A stretch of DNA of 64,000 nucleotides from Bremia lactucae (Eukaryota > Oomycota > Peronosporomycetes > Peronosporales > Peronosporaceae). The translations under genes and the position numbers were made by a program. Shown here one piece after another: positions 21,777-33,829 of the stretch. The stretch covers positions 12,131,379 to 12,195,378 of the forward strand of contig NC_090610.1 in NCBI RefSeq assembly GCF_004359215.1, read 5' to 3'. Under the pieces are notes generated by a model that was not told the DNA's origin, did no database searches, and was given only the letters and a program-made list of their open reading frames with translations. Position 1 is the first letter of the stretch, and every line of letters starts with the position of its first letter.

Positions 21777-22559
21777 ACCTTTTACTTCTGATTCGGAAGG
21801 CTTCCTGCCGACGAAAATCCTAAGTGATCAAATGGAGTTGTGCACCAGTGTGCTCTCGATAAAAATGATAAAAACTTCCATCAAATACAAAGGGGCAAGT
21901 TTAAAGTTTCACACCGTTTTCATGGTATAGGCCGGGATTTAAAAGTGCAACGGGGTTCACTTCGGCTGCTGAACCGTTTAGGTGGTAGGTACGCACTAAC
22001 AGACTAGAGGTAATATACCATATTTATTGATATAAGAAAAACTCAATAGTCATATTAATATATGGTAATACTCGTATCAGCTATCAGATTGAGTTCTGGT
22101 GGCCGCGTTTATATTCAGGTATTAGGCTAAGTTATTAAACTTTAACAACATACATAAAATTCAGTTTTCCGTTTAATTTAAAAGCGTTAATCCTTCGCAG
22201 GGTCCAGAGGTATCAAAGGCCATTTTAGTTGGACAATTCCAAGACTACTTAGTGGCATCTATGCAAACTCGGTATACCACTGTATTTGATCAGGACTAAG
22301 CCTCGCACTCTTGTCTTAAGTGTTCACACACATATGAGGGCAAAGAGGGAGAAAATCTTCATATGGATCATAGAGGTGGACTTGGCATGAACTCGGCAAT
22401 GCTCCGAGCAGAGCAATACCGAGTTGGTTTGACCACTTCCAAATTAGGTGATAAAACCAAAAATAAGCTCTGACATGCAACCCGATCTTAGACGTGAGAC
22501 TCGCTGATACTGCAATTTTTCCTTGTATTTACTTCGCCTAATCAGGCTAATAGCGTGTT

Positions 22560-22965
22560 TATACGCTTCTTATCTTTCCGTCAGGGGAGTAAAGACCTGG
22601 CGAGCTATGTCTAAGTGCTAGAACTCTTATTACTGCTCTGCAGCTTGATCGTTTACCAGAGACGGTTCAAGTAATGATTGTTATGGAGAGTCTAAGCACG
22701 GGCGTGACCAGAGCGAAAGCTTTCCGAGCCTCCCCCCCGGCTACTTGTCAGACGGCTATTTATATTGCGTTCGAAACTTGGTTTGATTTTCAGGCTGCGC
22801 CATACGGTACGTGGATATCATGCTAGCCCGTCGAGCGCATCTGGTTCGTCTAATAGAATGGAAACAATGTCGCTTAGAGAGATTAAAGCTGCAAAACAGC
22901 AGAAAAAATCCGTACATTTTTTTTTGTGCTGTAGCACCAAATACTTGCGTCCAACTTGACTGATA
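22560..22965 (+). pseudogene. Ty3 Gag fragment, family D type
   Basis: RQGSKDLASYV, TALQLDRLPETVQVMI and MESLSTGVTRAKAFRA follow in order and match Gag cores of abundant Phytophthora gypsy elements. A decayed zinc knuckle follows (LCCSTKYLRPT then a stop, where CxxCGSTKHxRPxC is expected). This block is missing from copy 2 of the duplication. It belongs with the family D pol at 25.3-27.7 kb. Confidence 0.6.
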
Positions 22966-23372
22966 CGAAACCCGCGCAAAGCTTAAAGAGCAATCCTCTC
23001 ACCTCAAAATTTAGTGAGGGCGAGAAAACGCCGTCACCTAGTAGGAGCGAGGTGCCCTACTGGGGGGAATAGACTGACGAATCCTTAGGAGGTTGGTGTA
23101 ATTAGGGCTTGGCCCCTATGAGGTCTCTTTAGGATAGCAAGGAGCGTGGATACAAGCCATGCTTGTTAGTCGCAAGAGGTGACTGTGAATGACGTGGTAA
23201 ACCATGGTCGATTTTATCGACTCGACAGCGTCTTGCAACTATACTCGACATTGTTTTTTTGAAGGAGGCCAGCGATATGCCGAGGCGCTTAGAGCGCATG
23301 AGGGTAATGCGATAATAAATTTCTTAGCGACTGGGTTCGTGTTACTTTGCCTTGCATTAAACGCTGACTTGT

Positions 23373-23821
23373 TGTAACGGGGCACTGCGACTTGTACTGC
23401 TTCAGTACAAGTCCACTTCACACTGCTTCAGATGTGAGTGGTGCCTCTCGTTAAGTAACGTACACTGTACGTGTAGAGGAAGACTTCTCTTAAGGCAAGT
23501 TAACTTAAGGGTAAAATGAAAACTGTATTAATATAGTTAAGTGTCTTTGTTAATCTATCTTTGTAAATGTTGTCTTAACTATAAACTAATACTAAACATG
23601 TAAATGAATTCTTATCTATCTTATCTCGTAACTCTCTTTGATTACTTCTACAGCTGATTAGTCTGCGGAATAAATAGACATAATGGTCTATACCTATTTA
23701 TGGATAAGAATTCAGGAAATTACTATTTAAAGTAATTTCCTCCAAATATTATCTACCTTTTGGATAATATTAATTAACAATCTTTTATTGTTAATTTCAT
23801 GTAACGATACACCCCGTTACA
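23373..23821 (-). repeat. Family A LTR, minus orientation (left of composite)
   Basis: TGTAACGGGGCACTGCGAC to ATACACCCCGTTACA, 449 bp, intact at both ends. CTTGT precedes it at 23368-23372 and recurs after the right-hand LTR at 24575-24579, so the pair was inserted as one unit. Confidence 0.9.
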
Positions 23822-24124
23822 AATCAGCTGTAGAAGTAATCAAAGAGAGTTACGAGATAAGATAGATAAGAATTCATTTACATGTTTAGTATTAGTTTAT
23901 AGTTAAGACAACATTTACAAAGATAGATTAACAAGACACTTAACTATATTAATACAGTTTTCATTTTACCCTCTTTAAAGCAAGTGTTTTAAAGAGAGTC
24001 TTCCTCCGTGTACGTGAAGTGAGGCACCAATCGCACTGAGGCAGTGAGAAGTGGACTTGTACTGAAGCAGTACAAGTCGGCAGTGCCCCGTTACACCTGG
24101 TAGCACTTTGTAGTCCGTCCAAGG
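23822..24124 (+). repeat. Inverted partial family A LTR plus primer site inside composite
   Basis: AATCAGCTGTAG to AGTGCCCCGTTACA is the 3' part of a family A LTR in the opposite orientation to its neighbours. It is followed by CCTGGTAGCACTTTGTAGTCCG (primer site at 24097) and the leader bases GTCCAAGG. It replaces a normal element interior. Confidence 0.85.
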
Positions 24125-24574
24125 TGTAACGGGGCACTGCGACTTGTACTGTTTCAGTACAAGTCCACTTCACACTGCTTCAGATGTGAGTGGTGCCTCT
24201 CGTTAGGTGACGTACACTGTACGTATAGAGGAAGACTTCTCTTAAGGCAAGTTAGCTTAAGAGTGTAAAATGAAAACTGTATTAATATAGTTAAGTGTCT
24301 TGTTAATCTATCTTTGTAAATGTTGTCTTAACTATAAACTAATACTAAACATGTAAATGAATTCTTATCTATCTTATCTCGTAACTCTCTTTGATTACTT
24401 CTACAGCTGATTAGTCTGCGGAATAAATAGGCATAATGGTCTATACCTATTTATGGATAAGAATTCAGGAAATTACTATTTAAAGTAATTTCCTCCAAAT
24501 ATTATCTACCTTTTGGATAATATTAATTAACAATCTTTTATTGTTAATTTCATGTAACGATACACCCCGTTACA
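24125..24574 (-). repeat. Family A LTR, minus orientation (right of composite)
   Basis: 450 bp, very close to the LTR at 23373 along its whole length. The 5-base target duplication CTTGT follows at 24575-24579. The duplicate locus near 39030 reads GACTTGTCGTCAATTTGG without the insertion, which confirms the insertion point. Confidence 0.9.
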
Positions 24575-25279
24575 CTTGTCGTCAATTTGGATTTGAGATA
24601 TGAACTCTTCCTCGGTATGGCCTGCAACAACAAGGCGCTGTTGGTGTGAGCCACTGACGTTTTCGGTCAGTGTATTGGACATTAAATTGGCTGGGCTAAA
24701 TCTTTACAATGTCGAACTTTTAGCCTCGAAAGTGGCACGTTGACTGTTAAGGCACGTACTTTATTGGGTGATGTGTACTCGTGAACTAATGATCATTGAG
24801 TTCTGAGAGCATTGTTGGACTAGGGTCGGTTTCCATGACACCTACACGTTAAGTAAACATTGAAGTTTGGTTTAATCGTCCAAAGAAATATAAATAAAAC
24901 AGTAATTGCTCCAACATAAATAATAATTAACGTTATTATTATAAATTCTACTTCGAAAGTATTAACAATAAGCTTACAGCTGCCATAATACGGGCGCAGA
25001 CACCAACTTTTAGAAAGGATGTCCAGAACAGCAAAGTGGGATAAACGATGTTCAATGCGCTCAGCCTAGTCAATGGCTATTGGCAACTGCTTGTACGAGC
25101 TTGTGGTACTTCGCTTACCGTGTAGCAATGCCCTAGGAGTGGTTACTAATGCCTTAGGAGCTTTCCAATGCCCCCGCTAATAGTAATTGTTTTGTGACGC
25201 AACTTTTCCGCCCTCATAGAGATAATTTCAGTGAAGATTAACAGGCAAAGATTAACAGATAAAAAATTCAGCTATAGCT

Positions 25280-27720
25280 GTAACATCAGCTATAGTTGCA
25301 AAATACACTGACGTATTTTGATGACAAATATATTATTAGTCAAGCAGAACACAGTCGGTTAGATGTGGATTATTACATGGACCACTTGCGAGCAGTGGGA
25401 CGAATATATGTTATGTGCCAACGCTTCAAATAATATGATTAGTGCGATGGGGATCAAAGGTCAATCATTGGAAAGTGATGCCTGAAAGCGGTCCCTGCCA
25501 AGGTAAAAGCCATGAAAGATATGCCGGTTCCTAAGATCAAGAAGGACTCACGTAAGTGGCTTGGCCTTGCCAGCTTCACGCATATGTCCAGCGAATATTT
25601 CACTGATATGGCTCGGCCTTTATTCCATCTTTTTAAGAGGTTGCGGATTAGTACTGGTCTAGCCCGAATACGACGATACCGAAGCTGTAAGAAAGAGAAT
25701 CCTACATGCTACATTTGTAGTTCTGCGTGAACATAATCGGCATTTCAGTGTCGTTTGTGACGCGTCTGGCTTTTCCATAAGCTTTGCTCTGTTACAAACA
25801 GATCTAAACGCTTTGGCTGGTTCGCTGTCACATAGACTTGACTTATTTTGCTCATGCTTCGCCTCTATCGTCGCCAGTCACTTACATATCCGTGCGGCTT
25901 GTGCCAAGGACGAGGAGTGTACAGCTTTGCGACGAGATTTTGGGAGCAATGCGTTTGAAGCCTCGAGCTCCAGAACGTTGCCACGATTTCGTCGAGGCTT
26001 CATCGTTACTTAATCCCCGATAAACGTTTCTGCTTTTGCACGGATGCGGTGGATCCTCCGCGCATCACACGAAGAATTGAAGTATGGAATCCTCTATGAG
26101 TATACGATATTACTCTTAGCGATCATATATCGCTAAGAGTAATATCGTATACTACGGCTCGGTGAGCCAGAGTTGTTGGTGGTTCAACCTCTATAAATGG
26201 TTCAGTACCTCTGTGCGCACATGCGAGGCGTATCAGCGGGCTAAAGCATCGGCTGATGCATCTGCACCAATTCACAGTTTGCTCATTCCCACTGGGTGAA
26301 AGGAATCTATTAGTTTGGGCTTGGTGTTTGGTATTTTGAAGGATTCAAAGTGCAACACAGGAATCGTGGTCTTTGTTTACCGTTTGAGCAAGATGTATTA
26401 ACTAGCGGCTATGCCGGATAAAATTCATGGCGAAGGTAAAACTAAGCTGTTTTTTTAGAGGCGTGCTGTCATCTCGGTTTTTTCGGTGCAATTATCTGTT
26501 ATATAGACACCTGTTTTTACGGATATGTTTTGGAAGTCAAAATTCGAGCGCTAGGTACTAGATTGGGCAGCTTTACAGCAAACCATCCGCTGACCCTGAG
26601 TGCATCAATTGCAGCGTTAAAGATAATTTGCGCAATCGTGCGCTGATACACCGAAGCGTTGGAGTTCAAAGCTTCTCGGTTGGGTTTGCATTGTATTACG
26701 CTATTTATGCCTCTACAGACTATGCTTCGTTTATAACGGCCTATTAGATTCCAGCGTTTCGTAAATGCTACGATTTTGGTGATGGATATTGCTTATCGAC
26801 TTGCTGTTCTTGGCTCTGTCACTGTTCGAAAACAGGTTATCGAGTCTCGCGTGATGTAATTAAATATCTTTAGACATGTTCGTGATGGAATGGCTGGTAA
26901 CCAAGATATACAAACCGATCAAGCAGATGCAGAGGGCAGAAGCTGTTATTAACTTATGCTGTCGGCGACCTAGTCTTGCTAAATGTTAAGATCTAAACTG
27001 ATACCAAGTTGTATGTACGCTTTAGCGAACTATTTTCAGTCTTGGCTAGAAGTGCCAAGCGTATACGCTAAGTTTCTGCACAGGCTGCTTATACACCCAG
27101 TATTATATTTTTGTTTGCTAAAGTTACTTCACGATCTATCCCAGGTGGACTTGAAAGCGCTTGCAGCGGGCGAGAGGGCTGTGACGCAAATTGCTGCATC
27201 ATAACAATATTCAGCTGACCCCGCATCTGAAGGTTCTGTTGCTTCAGTGTCAGAAGACGGATTTGTACAGCATCAAGGATGCTCTAAGTTTGAGCGACAA
27301 AATCACGGAGACGTTGAACCTCTTGCCTCAAATTAACAAGAGCTGTCGCCGATATTTCGTCCCCCTCCTACATTGCTTGATAAGCGATTAATTTCGCGAG
27401 CAGAAACTATCTAAGCGACGTCACGCAATCACCATTGTATGCACGTGGTGAGGTGTCATGGGTATCCCGCGTCTGAGGTCTCGTGGGAGTACGGGTTATT
27501 CCTTCGGAATGATTGTTCTTACCCTGTTAACGTAAATAACGCCGCTTTAGGGGTCAAATTGCGTCGCTTGACGCTTCTCACCAATATGTGCGGGAATGGA
27601 CTTCGCCGCACTCTTGGCATAGCTTGGATGCGTCACTATATATGCAGCCGAAGCACTAGTGTGCTAGCTAGTAGGAGCCTCACAACGTGTACGATCCACT
27701 AATTTCAATTAGCATTTAAC
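25280..27720 (+). pseudogene. Ty3/gypsy pol relic, family D, copy 1 (RT-RNase H-IN)
   Basis: The reverse transcriptase YFDD box is at 25314-25325 (TYFDDKYI). It is followed by DSRKWLGLASFTHMSSEYFTDMARP (thumb), FSVVCDASGFSIS (RNase H), RTCEAYQRAKASADAS and FVYRLSKMY (integrase core) at about 26210-26400, and LLIDLLFLA-type downstream pieces to about 27700. Stops and frameshifts occur throughout. It is close to the pol of abundant Phytophthora gypsy elements. It shares most lesions with the copy at 39.7 kb. Confidence 0.7.
26100..26152. repeat. Perfect 24-bp inverted repeat, 5-base loop
   Basis: Arms 26100-26123 and 26129-26152 (GTATACGATATTACTCTTAG continuing GCGAT) are exact complements around CATAT. 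They lie in the integrase part of the family D pol relic. Copy 2 (about 40582-40636) has the same hairpin with two mismatches. Confidence 0.9.
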
Positions 27721-28150
27721 CTTTTGCTTTGCAAAGCCATAGCAAAATTTTATTCTTGTCGAGCGTTCGTCATGTTGGCTGGCTCGTAGAGCTCACATAG
27801 TGCACAAGCGTCTGGCTTGATGAGCTTACAGGATAAACGTGCTATCCTCTCGTGCTATCCTCTCTTCTTGTTCGGTTTCCCCGGGAATAAATATGGTCCG
27901 TATGGCCTTCATTCAGAGCACTGGCACTACTTATTTGATCATGCAGATGCGGCACATTACGACTTAACGTCCTGATCTATTTTAGGGCAACATACTCCTC
28001 ATTAATGGGATCGCGCGCCGAAATTCATCAGGTGACTTTGATTCAGGTCCAATGGACTTCCTCAGGTCCAATGGACAAGCCCGCCAACTTTTGGCCTGTG
28101 ACTTGACGAAAATGTTCGGCAGCACTAAGTGGCGTAAGACATAGTTTTAT

Positions 28151-29274
28151 CGATTTCATGCAGTCGCAATGGTCATTGACCCATGAAAAGCTTACCTCCT
28201 CTGCGAAGCCTCAAGGTGTCGGTGCTCATGAAGAGGGGTGTGGTGGGATGGAACGCTAGGCTTGTTGTCATGCGTAACGCTATTAACGCACCAAGTTCTG
28301 TGAACCGATCTTATTCTCGACGAAAGTCGTCTTCACGTTCAGGGGTGGTGCGTTTGGATGCATCATCCTTTTTTTAAACGAGTGTCAATGTTGTAGCAGT
28401 CTACCCATCCCTCCAGCGGATACTGCGAAAGTATTTGACACGTTAGAATAATTGTCACGGTTATCCTTTTTATTAGCATGGGAATTACGGACTAAGGCTG
28501 GAAAGCGCGCATGACCTTCTATCGTACGCAAGACATGGTTGTCAATTGGAGCGCTACTGATTGTTTTTAAGCCTCGACTACTGATGCTACTTCGCCATGT
28601 TGACAATACCGAGAAATTTTGCAGCTTAAAAGATGTAAAGGCTTTTGTTTAAACTGTAGCGAAGCTACTTGGCTGCTCAACTCACGGAAAATTTAAAGCT
28701 CGGAGAGCCACTTAGTTTTACGAAACTAGTGAGAAACCTCAAAGAGTCGTACAAGCTCGCATAGCTCTCTAGTTCTGATTCAAAGGACCAACGAATCGAG
28801 TACATCCTTAAAGGATGTTTTTAGCTTTTACCGATGCTTTTACCGATCACTGTATCCGGCTTAGCAAGGCATGGAACGCTTTAGGTCAAAAAAGAAATTG
28901 AACTTTGTTTCAATTTTATATGTAAGATGCCTTATCCTCGGTTGCTTAATATGGATCCTTCTGTTCTACACTTGCACTAGCAAGAGAGCTCGATGTGAGT
29001 TGATACGTGCCAGCTCCGTAACGGATACGCTGTTCATAGTATCCTAAGTATGTACCACAGGTCGACATTCATCGTGCAGCCCTGTTACGATGTTGACTCC
29101 ACGTGTCCACAATCGACTTTGTTTTCTCATTGAGAGCTGTGACTGAATAGTTGACCTCACACTTGTTTTCTCAGCTTTCTACATCATCTTCCTCGAGTCA
29201 CAATACTTTCGGTCCTTATAACATGAGGGGTAAAGCATCTTGATTGATTAAAGCCGAAAGTCCGATCTTTTGAC
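28151..29274. other. End of duplicated block, no gene recognised
   Basis: No convincing coding sequence. 28640-29061 recurs in inverted orientation at 42661-43062. The rest is single-copy within this window. Confidence 0.5.
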
Positions 29275-29719
29275 TGTAACGGGGCACTGCGACTTGTACT
29301 GCTTCAGTACAAGTCCACTTCACACTGCTTCAAATGTGAGTGGTGCCTCTCGTTAGGTGACGTACACTGTACGTATAGAGGAAGACTTCTCTTAAGGCAA
29401 GTTAGCTTAAGAGTGTAAAATGTAAACTGTATTAATATAGTTAAGTGTCTTGTTAATCTATCTTTGTAAATGCTAACTTAATTATATTCTAATACTAAAC
29501 ATGTAATTAAATTCTTATCTCTATCTTATCTGTAACTCTCTCTTTGATTACTCCTACAGCTGATTAGTCTGCGGAATAAATAGGTATAATGGTCTATACC
29601 TATTTATGGATAAGAATTCTGAACATTACTATATAAAGTAATATCCTCCAAATATTATCTGCCTTTTAGATAATATATTAATTAACAACCTTTAAGTGTT
29701 AATTTCATGTAACGATACA
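29275..29719 (-). repeat. Family A LTR, minus orientation, end truncated
   Basis: It starts TGTAACGGGGCACTGCGAC and continues normally to GTAACGATACA, where the final CCCCGTTACA is replaced by 38 foreign bases. No internal element sequence adjoins, so it is a solo or truncated LTR. Confidence 0.85.
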
Positions 29720-29757
29720 ACAAGCAATTTGTACTTACCGATGCGTCCTCTAAAGTA
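29720..29757 (+). other. Captured RNase H snippet between two LTRs
   Basis: The 38 bases read KQFVLTDASSKV, matching the Ty3 RNase H block (F.L.TDAS). They join the broken end of a family A LTR to the broken start of a family B LTR. Confidence 0.5.
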
Positions 29758-30245
29758 TCCCGTTACATAAAAAAAATATTATTTCCTATAAGAAAGAACA
29801 ATAAATATTATTTCCTATGAGAGGAAATAACTAAGAATTGTGACATTATTATCGCTTATTAATTGCATGCTCAACATTCCCCATATTTACCAACTTCGAT
29901 TATATTGAAGCACTCCGTATACAGTTCTGTTAAGTGGTGCCAATCGTCAAAAGACACGATTGTGCGGCGCGCAAGTAGGCGCCATACATAGTTTGTTATT
30001 AATATAGTAAAGTCAGAAAAACTAGATAGAAGATCGTTAATTAGGAACCTTAATATATTAATCCAGTTTCACTTTCTTCTAATCTAAACGTTAGAATTTA
30101 CCTGTAGTAGCTAAGACTTCTTGGCTTTTTACAACATCCCTCCGCACGTCGTGTACGTAAAGTAATCGAGGCGCCCAACCTTCACTGTAATCAGCGTAGG
30201 TTGACTAGTACTTTTATCAGTACTAGTAAAAGGTGCCCCGTTAGA
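29758..30245 (+). repeat. 5' LTR, family B, plus orientation
   Basis: CCCGTTACATAAAAAAAATATTATTTCC (start eroded) to AAGGTGCCCCGTTAGA. It includes the ATTGTGCGGCGCGCAAGTAGGCGCC block. A primer site (TGGTAGAACTTTGTAATCC) and gag follow. Confidence 0.8.
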
Positions 30246-30296
30246 GCTGGTAGAACTTTGTAATCCGTTCAACGGCCTGCGCACGTTCCATCCAAC

Positions 30297-31320
30297 ATGA
30301 ACATGTTGGATGAAGCTTTCAAACCCCTCAAAGAGGCTATCGCGCAACGCGTGAAAGGTTCACTCATTTAAGTGACCTTGACCAAAACGGTCGGAGGCGG
30401 GCCAGCCGTTGGCACCATGCTGTTCACTCTGAACACAGATGAACGGCATGGTTCGTTGAACTAGACGATGCGAAAGAAGCTTACCGCATCGATGACGATG
30501 CGACAAAAGTGAAGTCTGGCATGTCCAAGTTGGCCGGACGTACCAAATCTTTGGCCTTACCGCTCAAGCATCATGGCCCATTGTATTTTTTCGGTCGTAT
30601 GAGGTTGAAGACCCGTCTCAGGCAACGAGTCGCCACGTGCCAAATTTAGGGATCGAGCCGATCTCCTGGATTTGAAGCAGGGCAATTTTGATCTTCAGGC
30701 TTATGCCCAACATAAACGATACTAGTAAGTGTATCGTGAGTCATCCAATAGATGAGCAAAACAGGCAACTGTATTTATTAAAAGTCATTCAGACGGTCCT
30801 GTCAAGACTCACCTATTCCCGCTTGAACTAGAGACGCTACCATTAAGCGATCTATGTAGCACAACAGGGGACTTCAGCCTGCCTCAGGCTTTCGTTTATT
30901 CTGGAGTTTCTATCGTCTTCCGAGACGACAAGATAACGGAGGTTCAAAAACCCATGGACCGGTCGTATATAGAGAGCGGGAAAACTCGCTCTTCAAGTTA
31001 CAAACGATTGCAAAAATGCAATCGTTATCAAACGGCCACTGTACCTATGAGAATAATGTCACACGCCCAGTGCCTCGACAAATTGAGCGAAATGATCGAC
31101 CTCCCGCTAGAAACTGCGGAGGACGTGGATTCACTGCTGTTGCGAAATCGAAACGGCGACGAGTATTGTCCTAAACGGTCGGGGTCAGTATGTGCGAACA
31201 TCCTACTGATCCAGCAACGTCAATAGAATTTGCGGGCCTTTTGACGAAAGTTGCTCCGTATACACAGACATTGTGCGTAACTGCCTCAGGTGATGAGGTT
31301 GACCTCATCGCCTAAGAGAT
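30297..31320 (+). pseudogene. Ty3 Gag, family B (broken), and start of protease
   Basis: ATGAACATGTTGGATGAAGC starts Gag. Pieces match the family in order: a core near 30430-30700, SYIESGKTRSSSYKRLQKCN with a damaged zinc knuckle at about 30960-31060, then EFAGLLTKVAPYTQTLCVTA leading into protease. Several stops and frame changes. It is the upstream part of the pol relic that follows. Confidence 0.7.
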
Positions 31321-32290
31321 TACAGTGACAAATAAATTGCCATACTCGATTGTGAGGCGTCGAACAATTTCCTTCGACGCCAATAGCTAGAAGATCATAG
31401 GCTCAAATTATTGAGTGCGATATCACTCAAACGAGGATGACAGTGCGCCTAGCAAAGGCGCATCTGTAACAGTAAAGAACCTGTAGCTGGTATCCTATAC
31501 ACGTTAAAAGGGTAAACAGTACGATGATACTATCATCGTACTTGATTTGAGAACAAATTGGATGTCATCCTAGGATTCATGGATCAGAAAGTACGAGCCA
31601 TGCAAAAAAGCTGACAGCATCGATCTGTGACAATTCCTGCCTCTCGTTCATCGGATGACCATCTGATGAGCGTCTTAAGGCGTCCACAAGCGTATGGATG
31701 TCCTACAAGTGAGCGCGATAGCTTCACTTCGGTCGTATGAACGACTGCACAAGACCTCAGTGTGAATACCCATCCCACTGGGGAGTTAGATCCTGACGGC
31801 TGTGCACAAGCATACGCAGCGTCGTAGGTCTATCATTGTGACGTGAACATAGTTATCAACGGCTGTGCACAAGCTCTGGCAGCGTCGAAGTTAGACCACT
31901 CGAATAAGTTGAGTGGTAAGAAACAAGTAAACAAGAATGCTTGCTTGGAAAGCAAAATCCACGAAAATAATCAGCGCCTGTCTATACAAGATAATTCGAA
32001 AGTCCTTGATCGAGGGGAGAGTCGATCGTAGATGATCCTCTGTGGTTGGGCAACCGCAGCTAATACTTGATCCGTCGTTACTAAGGCATTTATTTACTGT
32101 CTCAGTTTTCTATTAAGAAGCGCCTACACTAAATCCAAATTTCCTAAGGTATTTAATGTCTCAATTTTCTTTTGGAAATTTCCAAAGGCACTTGAAAACC
32201 TTCGACCACAGGTTCCTGGGAACTTATTCTCGTCAGATTCTTGGTAACTTATTGCCTCAAGTTTATTGTGGGGAATCCTCCCCAACTGCC
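31321..32290 (+). pseudogene. Protease and linker of family B pol (degenerate)
   Basis: RTISFDAN, DDTIIVLDLRTN and DSWIRKYEP match the region ending in the ILGLPWLRKYEP-type block of gypsy proteases. No complete frame remains. Then comes linker text without known motifs, including LDHSNKLSGKKQVNKNA, which also occurs in the minus-strand copy at 48.7 kb. Confidence 0.5.
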
Positions 32291-33240
32291 TCTAGGCGCC
32301 TTATACACTTGATATGATAGTGCATCCGAAGTTAACTTCAGAGATAAGTCAATTGGCAACGCAAGACCCGAAACGGTTCTTGCGTGGTCTACGTAATTGC
32401 GAAGTCATCCAGTTCAGCGTACTTGTCACAGATGACAACTACGTGGCCGATATTCAGTCGGCAATAGTATTTTCAAAGAACGAACGTATATCGGCAGTTC
32501 ATCGATGGACGAAAGTGTCCTTGACGAGAATACTCGGATTGAACGTTTTACGTCTCAATACTGGGAATCTTCGAAGACAAAACCTTTTTATAAGGATGAG
32601 ATCGAATTTAAGGAAGTATTCCCTGAATCTGTACTATGCGAGTTGCCGAAGGATAACGGCACTCGACACGGAATCGACCTTATTCCAGGTTCGAAATACT
32701 GTAGTGGCCATTGCCTTGTGAAGTATTAGCGATCGATAAATCATTGCCGCTCGCTTTGCAGCGAGCCATGTGAGGGGTCGACCTCCCGTCTCCGACCTTT
32801 TGTCAACAGGAAGATGGTGAATGTGCATGCGTTTAATAAATTGAACGCTCAACATTACCGGTTCAAACGTTGATACCACGAAAAGACGTAATCATTATGA
32901 TGGTATGTCAAAGTAAAATGTTGTCTTCAATGGATCTGATGGATGCATTCTATCATATCCTTATGTGTGAACAGGATATCCCGATCACAGCAGTATTCAC
33001 CCTAAGTGGATTGCTATGGTAATGGCTAGTTATGCCACATGGACTTAGTGATGCCCCTGCAACATTCAACATGTGAAATCAATCTGTTGAGATCGGTGCA
33101 GGATAACCCACCGAGGTATTTTGATGACATCTTCGTTCGTAGCAGAGCCATTAACGGAAAGTCGGATGTTGAAGCACATCGCATCCATGTCCGAAAGGCT
33201 CTTACACTAATCATAAGTAGAATGCAAACCTGAAGAAGTT
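32291..33240 (+). pseudogene. Reverse transcriptase of family B pol (degenerate)
   Basis: VFPESVLCELPKDNGTRHGI, DLIPGSKYC, LSSMDLMDAFYHILMCEQDI, WLVMPHGLSDAPATFNM and the active-site YFDD box (33117-33128, RYFDDIFVRSRA) appear in family order, split by several frameshifts and stops. The order and spacing fit a Ty3/gypsy reverse transcriptase. Between the fingers and palm, part of the usual sequence is missing. Confidence 0.75.
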
Positions 33241-33433
33241 TTCTTTTTTCACTGCACGCGAAATACCACTTCATGGGTGCATCGTGGGTAAACACGGTTT
33301 ATGCCGCGGCGTTTTTACATAAGTACTTCCGCAATTATGTCAAAATGACACACATCTTTCTTCTTTGTTAAAGAAAAATGTAAAGTGATCATAGAACGCT
33401 GATTATCCAATTGTTTACCGTATTATACTGCCA

Positions 33434-33829
33434 TTGCTAGCGGCACACCTCGTATCGTCACCCTCATATCGATTTCGTCTACGCATCATGTGTGATTGCC
33501 ACGATGCACCAATAAGTGGGCATCGTGGACTTAAGAAAATTTATCTCACGATAAGCCGCGATATCTGTTGGCCACACAAGTATCAATTCGTCCGTAAGTA
33601 CATAAGTGCTTGCGAAGAATGAGGCATAGTGCTTCATCCCGTTCTCCACACCATCGATTTCGTAATCGGCTGTGCTTTAATGCGCTATAATATAGACGGC
33701 GCAGAGCGTGTCATCTGTTATCAACCACGTCAGCTTCAACCAGCTGAATGCAACTATCTAGTGCATGACAAGGAAGTCCTTGCCATGAAACACGCGCTAG
33801 CTAAGTTAGGGTCTCTCTCTCGTGTATAG
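33434..33829 (+). pseudogene. Integrase zinc finger followed by RNase H fragment (order reversed)
   Basis: 33434-33622 reads LRIMCDCHDAPISGHRGLKK, then ICWPHKYQFVRKYISACEE, the HHCC N-terminal domain of integrase. 33640-33829 reads DFVIGCALMRYNIDGAERVI, QLQPAECNYLVHDKEVLAMK, which is RNase H. In intact gypsy pol, RNase H comes first. Here the two are in the wrong order, so a rearrangement has occurred. Confidence 0.7.

Larger units (their letters stand above)
19797..28150. repeat. Segmental duplication, copy 1
   Basis: The sequence from the transposase relic (19797) to about 28150 recurs in the same order and orientation at 36295-42640, sharing most stops and frameshifts. By eye, identity in sampled stretches is about 95%. 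Copy 1 has two extra blocks: 22143-23118 (contains gag) and the LTR composite at 23373-24579. The duplication therefore predates that LTR insertion, and copy 2 probably lost the gag block. Confidence 0.85.
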
